A DNA stretch of 42,758 nucleotides from Proteobacteria bacterium SG_bin6 (lineage in GTDB: Bacteria; Pseudomonadota; Alphaproteobacteria; Sphingomonadales; Sphingomonadaceae): NCBI GenBank assembly GCA_002083435.1, contig LWDJ01000032.1, forward strand, positions 1 to 42,758. Direction: 5' to 3'. The translations under genes were made by a program, and so were the position numbers. This document shows, one piece after another, positions 17,228 through 25,480 of the stretch. How positions within the stretch are numbered: the stretch's first letter is position 1; every line of letters starts with the position of its first letter. The notes beneath the pieces are model-generated. The model saw nothing but the letters and a program-made list of their open reading frames with translations, was not told the origin of the DNA and searched no databases.

Positions 17228-17689
17228 TCAGCGGGTCGCGGTGATCCGTTCGATCTCGCGCGCGACCATCGCCTCGACGATTTCGGGCAGATGCGCGTCG
17301 AGCCATTCGCGCAGCATCGGTCGAAGCAATTCGCGCACCAAGCCTTCGAGCGTGCCGTCGCCGTCCGGCTCGGGCTTCACCATCAGCCGTGCCAGATTGT
17401 CGAGTGCGCCGCGCGTCGCGGCGGCGGTTTGCGGCGAGGCGATCGGCGTCGGCGCGGGGGCGGCGGTGGTGGCGGCGCGCTGCGCCGGGCGCGGGGTCAT
17501 CGGCATCGGCGCAATGTCCTCGACCTCAGGCGCTTCGGCAAGCGCCTCGTTGAGTTCGAGCACCTCGTCCCGCGCCGGCGCCTTGGCGGCAGGCGCCCGC
17601 TTGCGCGGGGCATCCCCCTCTTCGGAAATGATCCGCTTGATCGAGGAAAGAATGTCCTCCATCGACGGTTCCGCGCTCAAATCCGCCAT
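17228..17689 (-). CDS. popZ: PopZ-like polar organising protein (DUF2497)
   Basis: The 153-residue protein has the family layout. A short N-terminal helix (EPSMEDILSSIKRIISEEG) is followed by a long Pro/Ala/acidic disordered linker (~35-95) and a C-terminal helical oligomerisation region (TLEGLVRELLRPMLREWLDA, then HLPEIVEAMVAREIERI). PopZ forms a polar matrix that tethers the chromosome origin and recruits cell-cycle regulators in alphaproteobacteria. The start at 17689 is preferred over 17704 because GAGG lies 7 nt upstream. The neighbourhood tolC-popZ-valS supports the call. Confidence 0.92.
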   Translation of the reverse strand: MADLSAEPSMEDILSSIKRIISEEGDAPRKRAPAAKAPARDEVLELNEALAEAPEVEDIAPMPMTPRPAQRAATTAAPAPTPIASPQTAAATRGALDNLARLMVKPEPDGDGTLEGLVRELLRPMLREWLDAHLPEIVEAMVAREIERITATR

Positions 17690-17724
17690 GCGCATGCCTC
17701 GCACAATCGATCGCCCCTAATCGA

Positions 17725-19239
17725 TCACCGTTGAGGCTTCGTTCCTGACGTATTGCCCGACCCCGAGTCAATTGGGTTCATGAACGCGGGATCTAGGGGT
17801 TTTACGACGTCAGACGTTTGCGCGGGGGTTTGTGCCGTGCTTGTGGCGACCGGCTTGGGCGTTGGATCTTCGTCCCAATCAACAATACGATTGTGCACGC
17901 GCTGGTAGTTGACCGTCGGATCATAGAGCGAGCCGCTGTCTAGCCCCAGGTCTTTCGCTTCGGCATGCCCCATCGCCGCGAGCACCGCGAACCCGGCGAC
18001 ATAGGCATCTCGCCGAGCGGTGACGAGGGTGACTTGCGAGTTGAGCAGTTCCTGCTCGGCGTTCAGCACCTCGATCACGGTGCGGTTGCCCACGCTATTT
18101 TCCGCGCGCACGCCTTCCAGGGCGAGCTTGTTCGCGCTCACCGCTGCTTCGGCTGACCGGATTACTTCAAGCGAGGCGCGATACGAGGCAAAGGCCGACC
18201 GAGCCTGCGACACGACGCTGCGTTCGGACTCGGTCAACTGCTCGTACGCCTGACTTTGGCGCGCCTGCGCCTGTCGCACGCGCGCTGCGGGGGCGCCGCC
18301 CTGATAAAGCGGCAGCGTCAGCCGCAACCCAAATTGCGCCGTACGATCAAACTGCGGTGGCGCCACATTGTTGCCAAAAGTGCCGAGCGTACCGAGATAA
18401 TTGGTGTAATTCCCCTGCGCAAAGGCATCGATCGACGGCTTCTTGGTCGCCCGCGCGGTCTTGATGTCGTAGCCACTCGCTTCAAGCGCCTTGCGCGCAG
18501 CCAACAGGATGGGATTTTCCGCGAGCGCAACGCGGACGGCGGCATCGGGATCGCTCGGAAGATTGAGCAGCGGCGGGGGTGTATCGAGCTCGCCCGGCGG
18601 CGTGCCGACCAGCCGCACATAATTCTCGCGGCTAGCGATCAGGCGCGACTCGGCGGTCCGCAATTGACTTTCTGCAAGCGCGAGCCGCGCTTCGGATTGG
18701 GCAACGTCGGTGCGCGTCAGGTCGCCCACCTGAAACCGGTCCCGCGACGCCTGGAGATTGACATCGAGGACACGGACGTTCTGCTGGTTCAGCTGGACCA
18801 ACGCTGAATCGCGCACGACGTCCATATACGCAGCAACCACCGCAGTGAACAAATCGGCCTCGGTACCGCGCAGCGTCGCCCGGCCTCCCTCGACACGAAC
18901 CTTGGCGGCGGCGATCCCGTTTTTAACCGAACCGCCCGAATAGAGCGGATAGGTTAGGCTTGCCTGCGTCTGGCTGATCCGCGATGGCGCGGTGAAGGCG
19001 GTAATCGGCAGCACGACATTTTCGCTATAGGTGCTCTGCAACTGCACATTGGGCAGCGCGTTGGCGCGCTGGATGGGCACATTCTCATCGAGCGCGCGGA
19101 CATTGGCGCGCTGCGCCTCCAGCGTGGGATTGGTGCGATAGGCGGCGGCGAGCGCCTCGCGCAGCGATTCGGCCGATGCCGGCGCGGCCAGGCCCGGCAG
19201 CAGCGCACCCGCCAGCATCAACTTCACTTTCGCCCGCAT
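17725..19239 (-). CDS. tolC: TolC-family outer-membrane efflux protein
   Basis: The 504-residue protein has a Sec signal peptide (MRAKVKLMLAGALLPGLAAP, cleavage near ASAES). Two OEP repeats follow: SLREALAAAYRTNPTLEAQRA in the first and NPILLAARKALEASGYDIKTA in the second, with LTLPLYQGG in the second half. It forms the trimeric outer-membrane duct for type I secretion and tripartite pumps. The C-terminal ~60 residues are Pro/Thr-rich and variable. GC is somewhat lower than in the flanking genes. It is downstream of the pcm-like gene and upstream of popZ. Confidence 0.95.
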   Translation of the reverse strand: MRAKVKLMLAGALLPGLAAPASAESLREALAAAYRTNPTLEAQRANVRALDENVPIQRANALPNVQLQSTYSENVVLPITAFTAPSRISQTQASLTYPLYSGGSVKNGIAAAKVRVEGGRATLRGTEADLFTAVVAAYMDVVRDSALVQLNQQNVRVLDVNLQASRDRFQVGDLTRTDVAQSEARLALAESQLRTAESRLIASRENYVRLVGTPPGELDTPPPLLNLPSDPDAAVRVALAENPILLAARKALEASGYDIKTARATKKPSIDAFAQGNYTNYLGTLGTFGNNVAPPQFDRTAQFGLRLTLPLYQGGAPAARVRQAQARQSQAYEQLTESERSVVSQARSAFASYRASLEVIRSAEAAVSANKLALEGVRAENSVGNRTVIEVLNAEQELLNSQVTLVTARRDAYVAGFAVLAAMGHAEAKDLGLDSGSLYDPTVNYQRVHNRIVDWDEDPTPKPVATSTAQTPAQTSDVVKPLDPAFMNPIDSGSGNTSGTKPQR

Positions 19240-19286
19240 ATCAATCCCTTCTCACCCGTGCGCGATGCTTTAACCACAGGAGCTAA

Positions 19287-19949
19287 TCAAAAGCTGAACG
19301 CCGGCGGCGGCGCGAACCCCGGCAGATGCGCGGCCTCGATGTCCGCGAAGTCGGCAAGACCGAAACCACCGGCGGTGCGCCGCCCGACGCTCAAGCGCGA
19401 CACGCCGCGATCAATGACGCCCGCGACGAGCCGACCTTCGATCTCCAGCTGATCGATCAGCGCCGCCGGCACCTGCTCGACCGCGCCGTCGACGAAGATC
19501 AGATCATAGGGCGCGCCCGCCGCATGGCCTGCGGCGAGCGGCGCCTCGACCACCGTCACCCCGGTATCCGCCAGCGTTTCGCGCGCGAGGGCGGCGAGCG
19601 CCGGCGAGACTTCGAGCGCCGTCACCCGCGCCGCGAGCTTGGCGAGCAGCGCGGCGGCGTAACCACCCGCGGCGCCGACCACCAGCACGCGGTCCGAAAG
19701 CTTCACGCGCGCCTCGGTAAGCAGGCGCCCGGTCGCGATCGGCGCGTTGGCGACCCGTCCCTCGCCCAGCGGCAGCAGCGCATCGGTATAGGCGACCGTC
19801 GCAAGCACGCCCGGCAAGTAGCGCTCGCGCGGCAGCGCGGCCATGGCATCGACCACGGCGGCGTCGTTCACCGCGTTGGGGCGCAACTGGCTCGCCACCA
19901 TCGCCTGGCGCATCGAGGCGGAACGGGCCGGGTCGAGCATCATGTTCAT
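19287..19949 (-). CDS. Protein-L-isoaspartate O-methyltransferase family protein
   Basis: The protein has 220 residues from the chosen start at 19949 (MNMMLDPARS), which has GGGAG 4-5 nt upstream; an in-frame start lies at 19967. It carries the PCMT pattern: RQAMVASQLRPNAVND, LPRERYLP, a SAM-binding loop (VLVVGAAGGYAAALLAKLA) and a post-I acidic residue (ALEVS). The loop reads VGAAGGY rather than the usual IGTGSGY, as in many divergent alphaproteobacterial PCMT-like proteins found beside tolC. Isoaspartate repair is therefore plausible but not certain. Confidence 0.85.
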   Translation of the reverse strand: MNMMLDPARSASMRQAMVASQLRPNAVNDAAVVDAMAALPRERYLPGVLATVAYTDALLPLGEGRVANAPIATGRLLTEARVKLSDRVLVVGAAGGYAAALLAKLAARVTALEVSPALAALARETLADTGVTVVEAPLAAGHAAGAPYDLIFVDGAVEQVPAALIDQLEIEGRLVAGVIDRGVSRLSVGRRTAGGFGLADFADIEAAHLPGFAPPPAFSF

Positions 19950-20058
19950 GGGTCTCCCTTCGCACAACTGTCTTACATGTGCAATACAGCAAATGTTCTG
20001 AGCGCGCTTCTACCGATTGCACCGGGGCGCGCCAAGCGCCGTCCGATGCCGCCCCCTG

Positions 20059-20087
20059 TTGACACGCCCGCGCCGCCGCCGCATGGA
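20059..20087 (+). promoter_or_regulatory. Candidate promoter of tRNA-Cys
   Basis: A perfect TTGACA (20059-20064) is followed after 17 nt by CATGGA (20082-20087), 10 nt before the tRNA 5' end. The -35 is consensus; the -10 is poor, so only the location is well supported. Confidence 0.45.
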
Positions 20088-20097
20088 GCCGCGCTCC

Positions 20098-20171
20098 GGC
20101 CCGATGGCGGAGTGGTGACGCAGAGGACTGCAAATCCTTGTACGCCGGTTCGATTCCGGCTCGGGCCTCCA
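20098..20171 (+). tRNA. tRNA-Cys (anticodon GCA)
   Basis: The 74-nt gene has acceptor GGCCCGA paired with TCGGGCC, anticodon loop CTGCAAA, T-arm GCCGGTTCGATTCCGGC, discriminator T and encoded CCA. Its 3' 16 nt double as the left attachment core of the adjacent element, which rebuilds the tRNA end on integration. Confidence 0.97.
20156..20171 (+). repeat. attL core (16 bp, tRNA-Cys 3' end)
   Basis: CCGGCTCGGGCCTCCA is identical to 30585-30600. It covers the 3' T-stem strand, acceptor strand, discriminator and CCA of tRNA-Cys. Confidence 0.95.
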
Positions 20172-20188
20172 TAGCTTTGAAATAACGT

Positions 20189-21349
20189 TTACTTTCCATC
20201 AGCTTGCGCCTTCGTTGTGTCTAACCCCGCGATCAGGTTAGACATTTCCCACTCGGCAAGACGCTCAAGCGCGCCCTTCGCTAGCCGCTCTTGACTGGCG
20301 GCGCGGGCGTAGCGAGCAACCTCATCGTCCTTCGCGTGCCCGCTCACCGCCTTCATCGTCTGATTGGGCATTTCCAGCTCGGCCATGCGACGCATCGTCG
20401 CCTTGCGCAGACCATGTGCCGTGCAGCGGGGAAGGCCAGCGCCGTCACATTGCTCGCGGAACCACTGGCCAAAACCCTTCACGCTGAACGGGCGCCCCCA
20501 CTGAGAAACAATGAAGCATAGCGCGTCCGATTGCGGCATAGCGTCGATTGCGGCCGCCAGGGGCTCGACAATTGGTAGGGTAAGCAGCTTGCCCGTCTTA
20601 CGCTGGCGAATCACGAACTTGCCGTCGCGGATGTGCTGGCGGCCAAGGTGGATCGCGTCGCACTTGCGCTGATCGGTCCAGAGCATGAGCTCCATAGCCA
20701 GCCGTTGCATAGTGCCCAAAGGCCAATGCGCGCGATATTGAGCAATATCCCGCTCGGTCCATGTGTAGAAGCCGGCCGATTGGTCCCCAGGTGCGACCTT
20801 CACTTGCGCCGAGTCCTCAACCGGGTTTCGGACGATCCACCCCAGCTTGCACGCGAAGGCGAATAGGCGCCTCAGCTCCTTCCGTAGCTTCCGCGCCGCC
20901 TCGGTCCCACCGATCGCGCGGCCGTTAGCCGCGATGGCCTTCACCCGCGCGCGAGAGACGATCGCGTCGATATGATCGAATCGAACGTCGCTTACCAAAC
21001 GATCTTCGCGCCCCTCGGCGAAGCGCTCCAAAATCTGGCGCACCTTGCTTTGCGTGGTCTCGCTCGGCCCTAGCCGCTCAGGAACAGCAAGATACTGGCG
21101 CAGCAGATCGCCGATACTGCCGGGCACCAGCCGGGCCGCGTGCGCCTCTTCCCGCCCCTCGATAATGGCTTGGGGGCTGTTGAAGCGGCGATACTCTTCG
21201 CGGAACTCTTCGGTCCCCAGCGCGGCGCTGAAATAGCGCGAAGGGTATCCCTTGCGACGAAAGCGCAACCGTTCCTTGCCATGACGATCCTTGAACCGCG
21301 TGACATATTGGGGCAGGAACCGCGCGCGCCGCGTTCGTCGCTTACTCAT
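20189..21349 (-). CDS. int: Tyrosine site-specific integrase
   Basis: The 386-residue recombinase carries the full catalytic set: Arg228 (WTDQRKCDAIHL), Lys251 (RQRKTGK), His312-x-x-Arg315 (TAHGLRKA), His338 (SGHA) and Tyr347 (EVARYARA). The N-terminal ~180 residues hold an arm-binding region and a SAM-like core-binding domain. It should integrate and excise the element at tRNA-Cys, whose att core lies 18 nt beyond its stop. Its start overlaps the preceding small gene's stop by 1 nt, so it is translationally linked to the head genes, which is unusual for an integrase. Two copies of the putative arm motif lie inside its own C-terminal coding region (20218-20244). Confidence 0.96.
   Translation of the reverse strand: MSKRRTRRARFLPQYVTRFKDRHGKERLRFRRKGYPSRYFSAALGTEEFREEYRRFNSPQAIIEGREEAHAARLVPGSIGDLLRQYLAVPERLGPSETTQSKVRQILERFAEGREDRLVSDVRFDHIDAIVSRARVKAIAANGRAIGGTEAARKLRKELRRLFAFACKLGWIVRNPVEDSAQVKVAPGDQSAGFYTWTERDIAQYRAHWPLGTMQRLAMELMLWTDQRKCDAIHLGRQHIRDGKFVIRQRKTGKLLTLPIVEPLAAAIDAMPQSDALCFIVSQWGRPFSVKGFGQWFREQCDGAGLPRCTAHGLRKATMRRMAELEMPNQTMKAVSGHAKDDEVARYARAASQERLAKGALERLAEWEMSNLIAGLDTTKAQADGK
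20218..20244. repeat. Inverted pair of 9-bp motifs near attL (putative integrase arm sites)
   Basis: TGTCTAACC (20218-20226) and its exact complement GGTTAGACA (20236-20244) are separated by 9 nt, 47-73 nt from the attL core. The same 9-mer occurs twice near attR. Confidence 0.65.
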
Positions 21350-21531
21350 CAGGATAGCTCCGCATCCCAGGGGTTTGCAGCACCGACCTTGCCCGGCGCA
21401 CCATCGGCGAAGAGCACCACGATCGCGCCCGTTGGCTCAATACGACAGCCGCTCGGCTTCAACCCAGCCGCCACGGCCGCGCGAAGAGCGCGCGTGGCAT
21501 CGCCTTGCTTGAAGCGAGCGGCGCGGCTCAC
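21349..21531 (-). CDS. Small phage-element protein of unknown function
   Basis: The 60-residue protein starts at GTG 21531, overlapping the connector stop as GTGA, and ends one base into the integrase start. It opens with a basic stretch (SRAARFKQGDATRALRAAV), followed by GLKPSGCRIEPTGAIVVLF, a pattern suggestive of a small alpha-beta fold. The coupled position between connector and integrase supports it being real. Function not recognised. Confidence 0.7.
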   Translation of the reverse strand: MSRAARFKQGDATRALRAAVAAGLKPSGCRIEPTGAIVVLFADGAPGKVGAANPWDAELS

Positions 21532-21794
21532 AGGTCTAGGCTCCGATACGGGCGCACCAGCCGTTCAATGAAGGCATCGGGCACCTTCTCGCGCGTCTCG
21601 AATTGCGCCGCCACCAAGGTTAGCACCGCCACCTTGATCCGCGCCGGCACGTCGCCAGTGCCATTCCACGCGGTCGCATACTCGCGCACCGTGTCCGACG
21701 CGCTCTCGATCAGCGTGATTAGCATGGCGTCCCAATCGTCGCCGATCAGAGCGAGAAAATCCTTTGTCTCGCCAAGCGATACCAGCGCGCTCAT
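21528..21794 (-). CDS. Phage head-tail connector, gp6-like
   Basis: The 88-residue protein from ATG 21794 (MSALVSLGETKDFLALIGDD) has the mostly helical pattern of HK97 gp6-like connectors: an N-terminal LGETKDFL helix, LITLIESASDTVREYA, then IKVAVLTLVAAQFETRE and a C-terminal RLVRPYRSLDL. The start overlaps the portal stop as ATGA; a longer upstream start would only read the portal tail out of frame. Connectors dock below the portal and provide the interface for tail attachment, so this would be the part contacting a helper-derived tail. Confidence 0.85.
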   Translation of the reverse strand: MSALVSLGETKDFLALIGDDWDAMLITLIESASDTVREYATAWNGTGDVPARIKVAVLTLVAAQFETREKVPDAFIERLVRPYRSLDL

Positions 21795-22948
21795 TGCGTC
21801 ACCCCCGTCGCATCGCCGCGCGGGTTCCACCCTTCAAGCTGGCGGATTTCGTCGGCCGTCAAAACGTCCGTCTCGCGAGCAATCTTGTAGGTATCCCAGC
21901 GCGTTTTCGGATCGCCGCGCAGGAAGCCGCCAAGGTCAAGCTCAAGCTCAAGCCCGCTGCTCGCCGGAAAGACGCTCCGCGCGAACTCGGCTTCAATCTT
22001 GCGCGCCCAAGGCGTGAGCGTGAACATGGCGAACCACCGGCCCGCCGTCTCGCTATTGGTGAAGGTGTTGTGCGAATAGTCTTGGATCAGCGGCGGGGGC
22101 ACCTGAAAAATCCGGCAAATTTCCTCCACTCCGAACTTGCGGGTTTCGAGCAATTCAGCATCCTCGGGGCTGATTTGGGCATTTACCCAATCAATGCCGC
22201 CGTCGAGGATCATCACTTGCCCGGCATTGCCGGCACCCTGGTTGCGTGCCGCCATTTGCTCGCGGAACTTCGCCAGTTGCTCAGGGGTGAGCGCGCCGGG
22301 AACCTTGAGATAGCCGCTCGGCGCCGCGCCCTTGTCCAGAAAGCTCCGCGCGAAGCGGTGCGAGGATTGAATTCCCGCCATCGTGTCCGCCGCGCGGCTG
22401 AGGCGCGAGCGGCCAATCTTGCCATCGTCGGTGCGGTCGCGAAGGTGGATCACCTCGCCCTGTAGGAAGCGCTGGCGGCGCCCGGTGAGCGGGTCGCTCC
22501 AATCATAGGCAAGCCGGCCGCTGCGCAGCTCCACCACCCCGATTTGAGCCCAAGGGATGAACCGCAGCCCCGAAATCTGCCCGTTGCCGGCGCGCTCGAT
22601 CGCCGCCAGCCCATTGCCGGTCAGGAGCGTGGACGCGACGAGATGTTCGATGAACTCCGGCCATGTCATCGCGTCATTGGCGCCAAGCCGGATCAGGCGC
22701 GCGAGCGGATGCGCGAATTCCTCGAGCCGCGTGCCATCGGGCGCGCGACGATAGACGCCCGCCGGGATGCTCCCCAGCGCGCTCGCCTGAACTTGAACGC
22801 AACCCAGTACCGCCGCCAGATTTTCCGCCGCCCGCGCCGATACAGCCGCCGGATAGCCAAGCGCGGGCGCCAGAGCATCCCATGACACTTCCGGCGCCGA
22901 GCGGCGCTCATAACCGGCCCAGCGTGCCATGCGGTCGATCATGCCCAT
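21791..22948 (-). CDS. Phage portal protein (HK97 family)
   Basis: The 385-residue protein from ATG 22948 (MGMIDRMARWAGYERR) forms the ring at the head vertex through which DNA is packaged. Family marks include ARAAENLAAVLGCVQVQASALGSIP, TLLTGNGLAAIER, IHLRDRTDDG and VEEICRIFQVPPPLIQDYS. GGAG lies about 8 nt before 22948; a second ATG two codons later (22942) gives an ATGA overlap with the protease stop. The gene comes after, not before, protease and capsid, the reverse of the usual HK97 order. Confidence 0.95.
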   Translation of the reverse strand: MGMIDRMARWAGYERRSAPEVSWDALAPALGYPAAVSARAAENLAAVLGCVQVQASALGSIPAGVYRRAPDGTRLEEFAHPLARLIRLGANDAMTWPEFIEHLVASTLLTGNGLAAIERAGNGQISGLRFIPWAQIGVVELRSGRLAYDWSDPLTGRRQRFLQGEVIHLRDRTDDGKIGRSRLSRAADTMAGIQSSHRFARSFLDKGAAPSGYLKVPGALTPEQLAKFREQMAARNQGAGNAGQVMILDGGIDWVNAQISPEDAELLETRKFGVEEICRIFQVPPPLIQDYSHNTFTNSETAGRWFAMFTLTPWARKIEAEFARSVFPASSGLELELDLGGFLRGDPKTRWDTYKIARETDVLTADEIRQLEGWNPRGDATGVTQ

Positions 22949-23475
22949 TGCCGAATCTCCGCCAGGCGAAGCCGCCGAGCCCGCCGCGCCGCGTCCCGAT
23001 CGGCGGCGCGCAATGCCAGTTCCGTGTCGGGATAGGCGGGCCAGGCTTGAACCACGCTGATTTCTTGCAGGGCCACCGTGCGCAGCTCGCGCCGCTGGCC
23101 GTTCCATGCTTCACCGCCCTTGGGCACCGTGAAGCCGAACGACATCCCCCCCAAGTCGCCGCGCTCAGCGAGCGCCAGCACGTCGCGGCCGGCTTGGGTA
23201 TCGGGCAAGTCGAGTGAGAAGGCGAGCCCACGGGCATCCTCGCTCAAGCGCAGCGTGCCCGATCGCGTGCGCCCCAGCACCTTGCCGGGATCGTGATCGA
23301 GTAGCGCCAGAACGTCGCCGCGAAGCGAGGCGGCGAAGGCGCCGGGCGCAATCGACTCCACGAAGGGGCCAATTCGTGCCTCGGCGCCAAAGGTGGCCGC
23401 GTAGCCTTCCAGCCGCCGCCCGGTCGAGCGGATTTCCGCGAAGGCGCGGCGTTCGATTTGGGCGGCGGCGGCCAT
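22939..23475 (-). CDS. HK97-type prohead maturation protease
   Basis: The 178-residue serine protease (peptidase U35-like) opens with ERRAFAEIRSTGRRLEGYAATFG. The catalytic His61 lies in LLDHDPGKVLGR and Ser112 in GGMSFGF. It removes the capsid delta domain and itself during head maturation. The start overlaps the major capsid stop by one base (TAATG), so the two are translationally coupled. Confidence 0.95.
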   Translation of the reverse strand: MAAAAQIERRAFAEIRSTGRRLEGYAATFGAEARIGPFVESIAPGAFAASLRGDVLALLDHDPGKVLGRTRSGTLRLSEDARGLAFSLDLPDTQAGRDVLALAERGDLGGMSFGFTVPKGGEAWNGQRRELRTVALQEISVVQAWPAYPDTELALRAADRDAARRARRLRLAEIRQWA

Positions 23476-24698
23476 TAGCTGAACGCCTTGGCGGCGGCCT
23501 TCACGCCCGTCGCCTTCACGAAGGAAGCCGGGTGGCGCAAGGCAATGTCCACCGTCGCCATAGCGCGGATCGAGATATTGCCCTTGGCGTAGGCGGTCGA
23601 TTCATAGGGGTTCACGAGAATGTCGATCTCGCTCCAAATCCCCATCAGCAGCTCGGTAAAGTCGCCATAGATCAGGCCGAACTCGTCATTCGTCCCGCCG
23701 AGCGTCGCCGGCACCTGATTGCTGAAGGTGACGGGCTCGCCGTGGAACATATCGGCCAAATTCATCGGCAAGCCCTGCCCGTCGAGCGCCTTGTGCCCGA
23801 TCTTGCGGATCGGCGTGGCGGCGAGGAAGGAACGGCGCGCCATGACGTTGGCGGTATCCGCCTTGTCGATCATATCCGCCGTGGTGTTGTAGATCGACGT
23901 AGCATAGGCTTGCGATTGCACGCCCGACGCGGCGAGGATGCCCGTGGGCTGATTGCTCCCGCCGCCCAAGATACCCGCGCGGTCGATCGCCAGCGCCAGG
24001 TCGCGCGCGAGCATGTTGCGCAAAAGCTGTTCCACCTGGGGCGACGATTGAAGCACCATGTTGCGCGACCATTCGCTGAGCGCGCCGGCGTGCTTGGGGC
24101 TCATCGTCACCTGGTCGAAATCGGCGTCGCTTGCCGAAAGCGCGCTGTTCTCGGCCACCCAGCCGATCGCGGGCGCACCCGTCTCGCGCGGAATCGTGAT
24201 GTTGCCGACAAGGCCGGGAAGCACAGTGGCGCCGAGCGAGCGCAGCACGCTAGCGGCGGTGAGCGCCGAGATATACAGCTCGGGCCGCTGCTCGGTCGCG
24301 ATCAGCTCCGCGCTGCCCGTGCTGGTAAGCGCCCGCTGCTCGAAAATCTCGGTGGGAATATACAATCCCTCAGCCGGCTTGCCAGCGCGGCGCGCCAGTT
24401 CCGGCTGCACTTCGCGCTCGAAACCGGCGTCGATCGAGTGATCGAAGGTAGACGCGACCAAGCGCGCAAGGCTGAAGCGCGAACGGATTTCGCGGTCAAG
24501 CTGAGCGTCGCCATTGATCGGTCGGCCCGGCTCAGCACGCTCGATCGCCTCGATTTTCTTGGCGCGCGCCAGCTTCGCGTCGATCGCGCGCAGCTCGGTT
24601 TCGGCGGCGGTGAAATCGCCGTCATTATCGGCGGCGTGCGCGGCTTCCATGCGAGCGACGATCGCCGCCCGCTGTTCGATCAGTTCACTCGTTTTCAT
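23475..24698 (-). CDS. Major capsid protein (HK97 fold)
   Basis: The 407-residue protein has an N-terminal helical scaffold-like delta region (~1-110; LIEQRAAIVARMEAAHAA, then ELRAIDAKLARAKKIEAIER). The HK97 coat domain follows, with GLYIPTEIFEQRALTSTG, SEWSRNMVLQSSPQVEQLL, NMLARDLALAIDRAGILGG and a C-terminal GLIYGDFTELLMGIW. It builds the icosahedral shell. A strong hairpin lies in its leader about 21 nt upstream, and AAGG lies 8 nt before the ATG. Whether it forms a small capsid matched to ~10.4 kb cannot be read from sequence. Confidence 0.95.
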   Translation of the reverse strand: MKTSELIEQRAAIVARMEAAHAADNDGDFTAAETELRAIDAKLARAKKIEAIERAEPGRPINGDAQLDREIRSRFSLARLVASTFDHSIDAGFEREVQPELARRAGKPAEGLYIPTEIFEQRALTSTGSAELIATEQRPELYISALTAASVLRSLGATVLPGLVGNITIPRETGAPAIGWVAENSALSASDADFDQVTMSPKHAGALSEWSRNMVLQSSPQVEQLLRNMLARDLALAIDRAGILGGGSNQPTGILAASGVQSQAYATSIYNTTADMIDKADTANVMARRSFLAATPIRKIGHKALDGQGLPMNLADMFHGEPVTFSNQVPATLGGTNDEFGLIYGDFTELLMGIWSEIDILVNPYESTAYAKGNISIRAMATVDIALRHPASFVKATGVKAAAKAFS

Positions 24699-24718
24699 GG
24701 GTAGTGCCTTTCAAGCGG

Positions 24719-24739
24719 GCCGGGGGCACAGCCCCCGGC
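24719..24739. other. Strong hairpin in the major capsid leader
   Basis: A perfect 9-bp stem with a 3-nt loop (GCCGGGGGC on the plus strand, loop ACA, then GCCCCCGGC) ends 20 nt before the capsid ATG. No U-tract follows on the minus strand, so it is more likely a leader RNA structure or processing site than a terminator. The rest of 24699-24902 holds no convincing gene. Confidence 0.6.
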
Positions 24740-24902
24740 GCGGTGAGTGCCGACTGTCTCGCGACGTTGGCGAAAAAGGGTGCGACGTTGCCCGATTGAG
24801 CCCCTCATGGATTCGCCGGACCAAATAACCGGCTCGCCCCCCGGGCATCGGGCTTTCCGCTGTTGGCCGCGCCGCGCCGGCCGCAGGAGATGGGGGCGAA
24901 TT

Positions 24903-25457
24903 TCATGCATCCGCGACCTCGATTTCGTACCGAAACACGGGGCCACCAGCGCGCTCGACAATAATCGAGGCGAGGCTTTGACAGTCCACAACGGAAAGAA
25001 TCGGTCGGCGGTTGTCGTCCAAGAAAGCTTCCATGCTCGCCAAGCTGGCGACGCGGCAAACATCGTCCGCGTGCTTGCCGAAGGAAACGAGGAAGCGTCC
25101 CAAGGAGGGCGCGCGGCGCGTTGTGTCTAGAATAGTGCCCCGCGCCTCTTCGGGGATTTCATCGCCTTCAAACGCAACGGCTTGGTCAAGCCACGCGATG
25201 GCGCCAAGCGTTGGCAAGAGCGCCATTTGGGCAATTGTCACAGTCTGAGAAACGTCCATACCCGCGTCGGAAAACAACTTCATCACGCTCAACCGGATGA
25301 TGTCGTCGAGTGCCCAGCGGGTCCATTTTCCCTCGGCGTTTTCGGCCAAGATACCGCGCCGCCGCCAGTCACGCTGAAGCGCAGTCGAAACACCCGTGAT
25401 TTCCGCCGCCTCGGCAGGCGTGAACTCGCGGGTGATAGTCCGAACAGAATAGCGCAT
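24903..25457 (-). CDS. HTH transcriptional regulator, MerR-like
   Basis: The 184-residue protein from ATG 25457 (MRYSVRTITREFTPAEAAEI) has GGAG 6 nt upstream; a TTG 12 nt earlier is in frame but sits on the Shine-Dalgarno. The N-terminal winged helix-turn-helix (TPAEAAEITGVSTALQRDW, then ALDDIIRLSVMKLFSDAGM) resembles MerR. The C-terminal ~110 residues are not a known sensor domain. A consensus-like promoter and a perfect palindrome over the expected transcription start suggest autoregulation. It precedes the capsid-protease-portal block by 204 nt and may control it, possibly with the role AlpA has in other satellites. Confidence 0.8.
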   Translation of the reverse strand: MRYSVRTITREFTPAEAAEITGVSTALQRDWRRRGILAENAEGKWTRWALDDIIRLSVMKLFSDAGMDVSQTVTIAQMALLPTLGAIAWLDQAVAFEGDEIPEEARGTILDTTRRAPSLGRFLVSFGKHADDVCRVASLASMEAFLDDNRRPILSVVDCQSLASIIVERAGGPVFRYEIEVADA

Positions 25458-25462
25458 AGCGT

Positions 25463-25478
25463 GCTCCAAACCTGGAGC
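25463..25478. promoter_or_regulatory. Palindromic operator candidate of the HTH regulator
   Basis: GCTCCA-AACC-TGGAGC is a perfect 6-bp inverted repeat with a 4-nt centre. It overlies the predicted transcription start and the Shine-Dalgarno of the regulator gene. Confidence 0.6.
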
Positions 25479-25480
25479 GT

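Noticed and set aside
19968..20050. SOS (LexA) box upstream of the pcm-like gene
   Set aside because: A GTTC is present, but no second GTTC follows at the required 7-nt spacing.
22949..23107. A longer portal protein starting at 23107
   Set aside because: The extra residues are an out-of-frame reading of the protease gene; the true start at 22948 has a Shine-Dalgarno and a normal portal N-terminus.
24695..24808. A 37-codon frame just before the capsid gene
   Set aside because: It has no ribosome-binding site, unremarkable Arg/Gly-rich sequence and overlaps the leader hairpin; the only support is an overlap with the capsid ATG.
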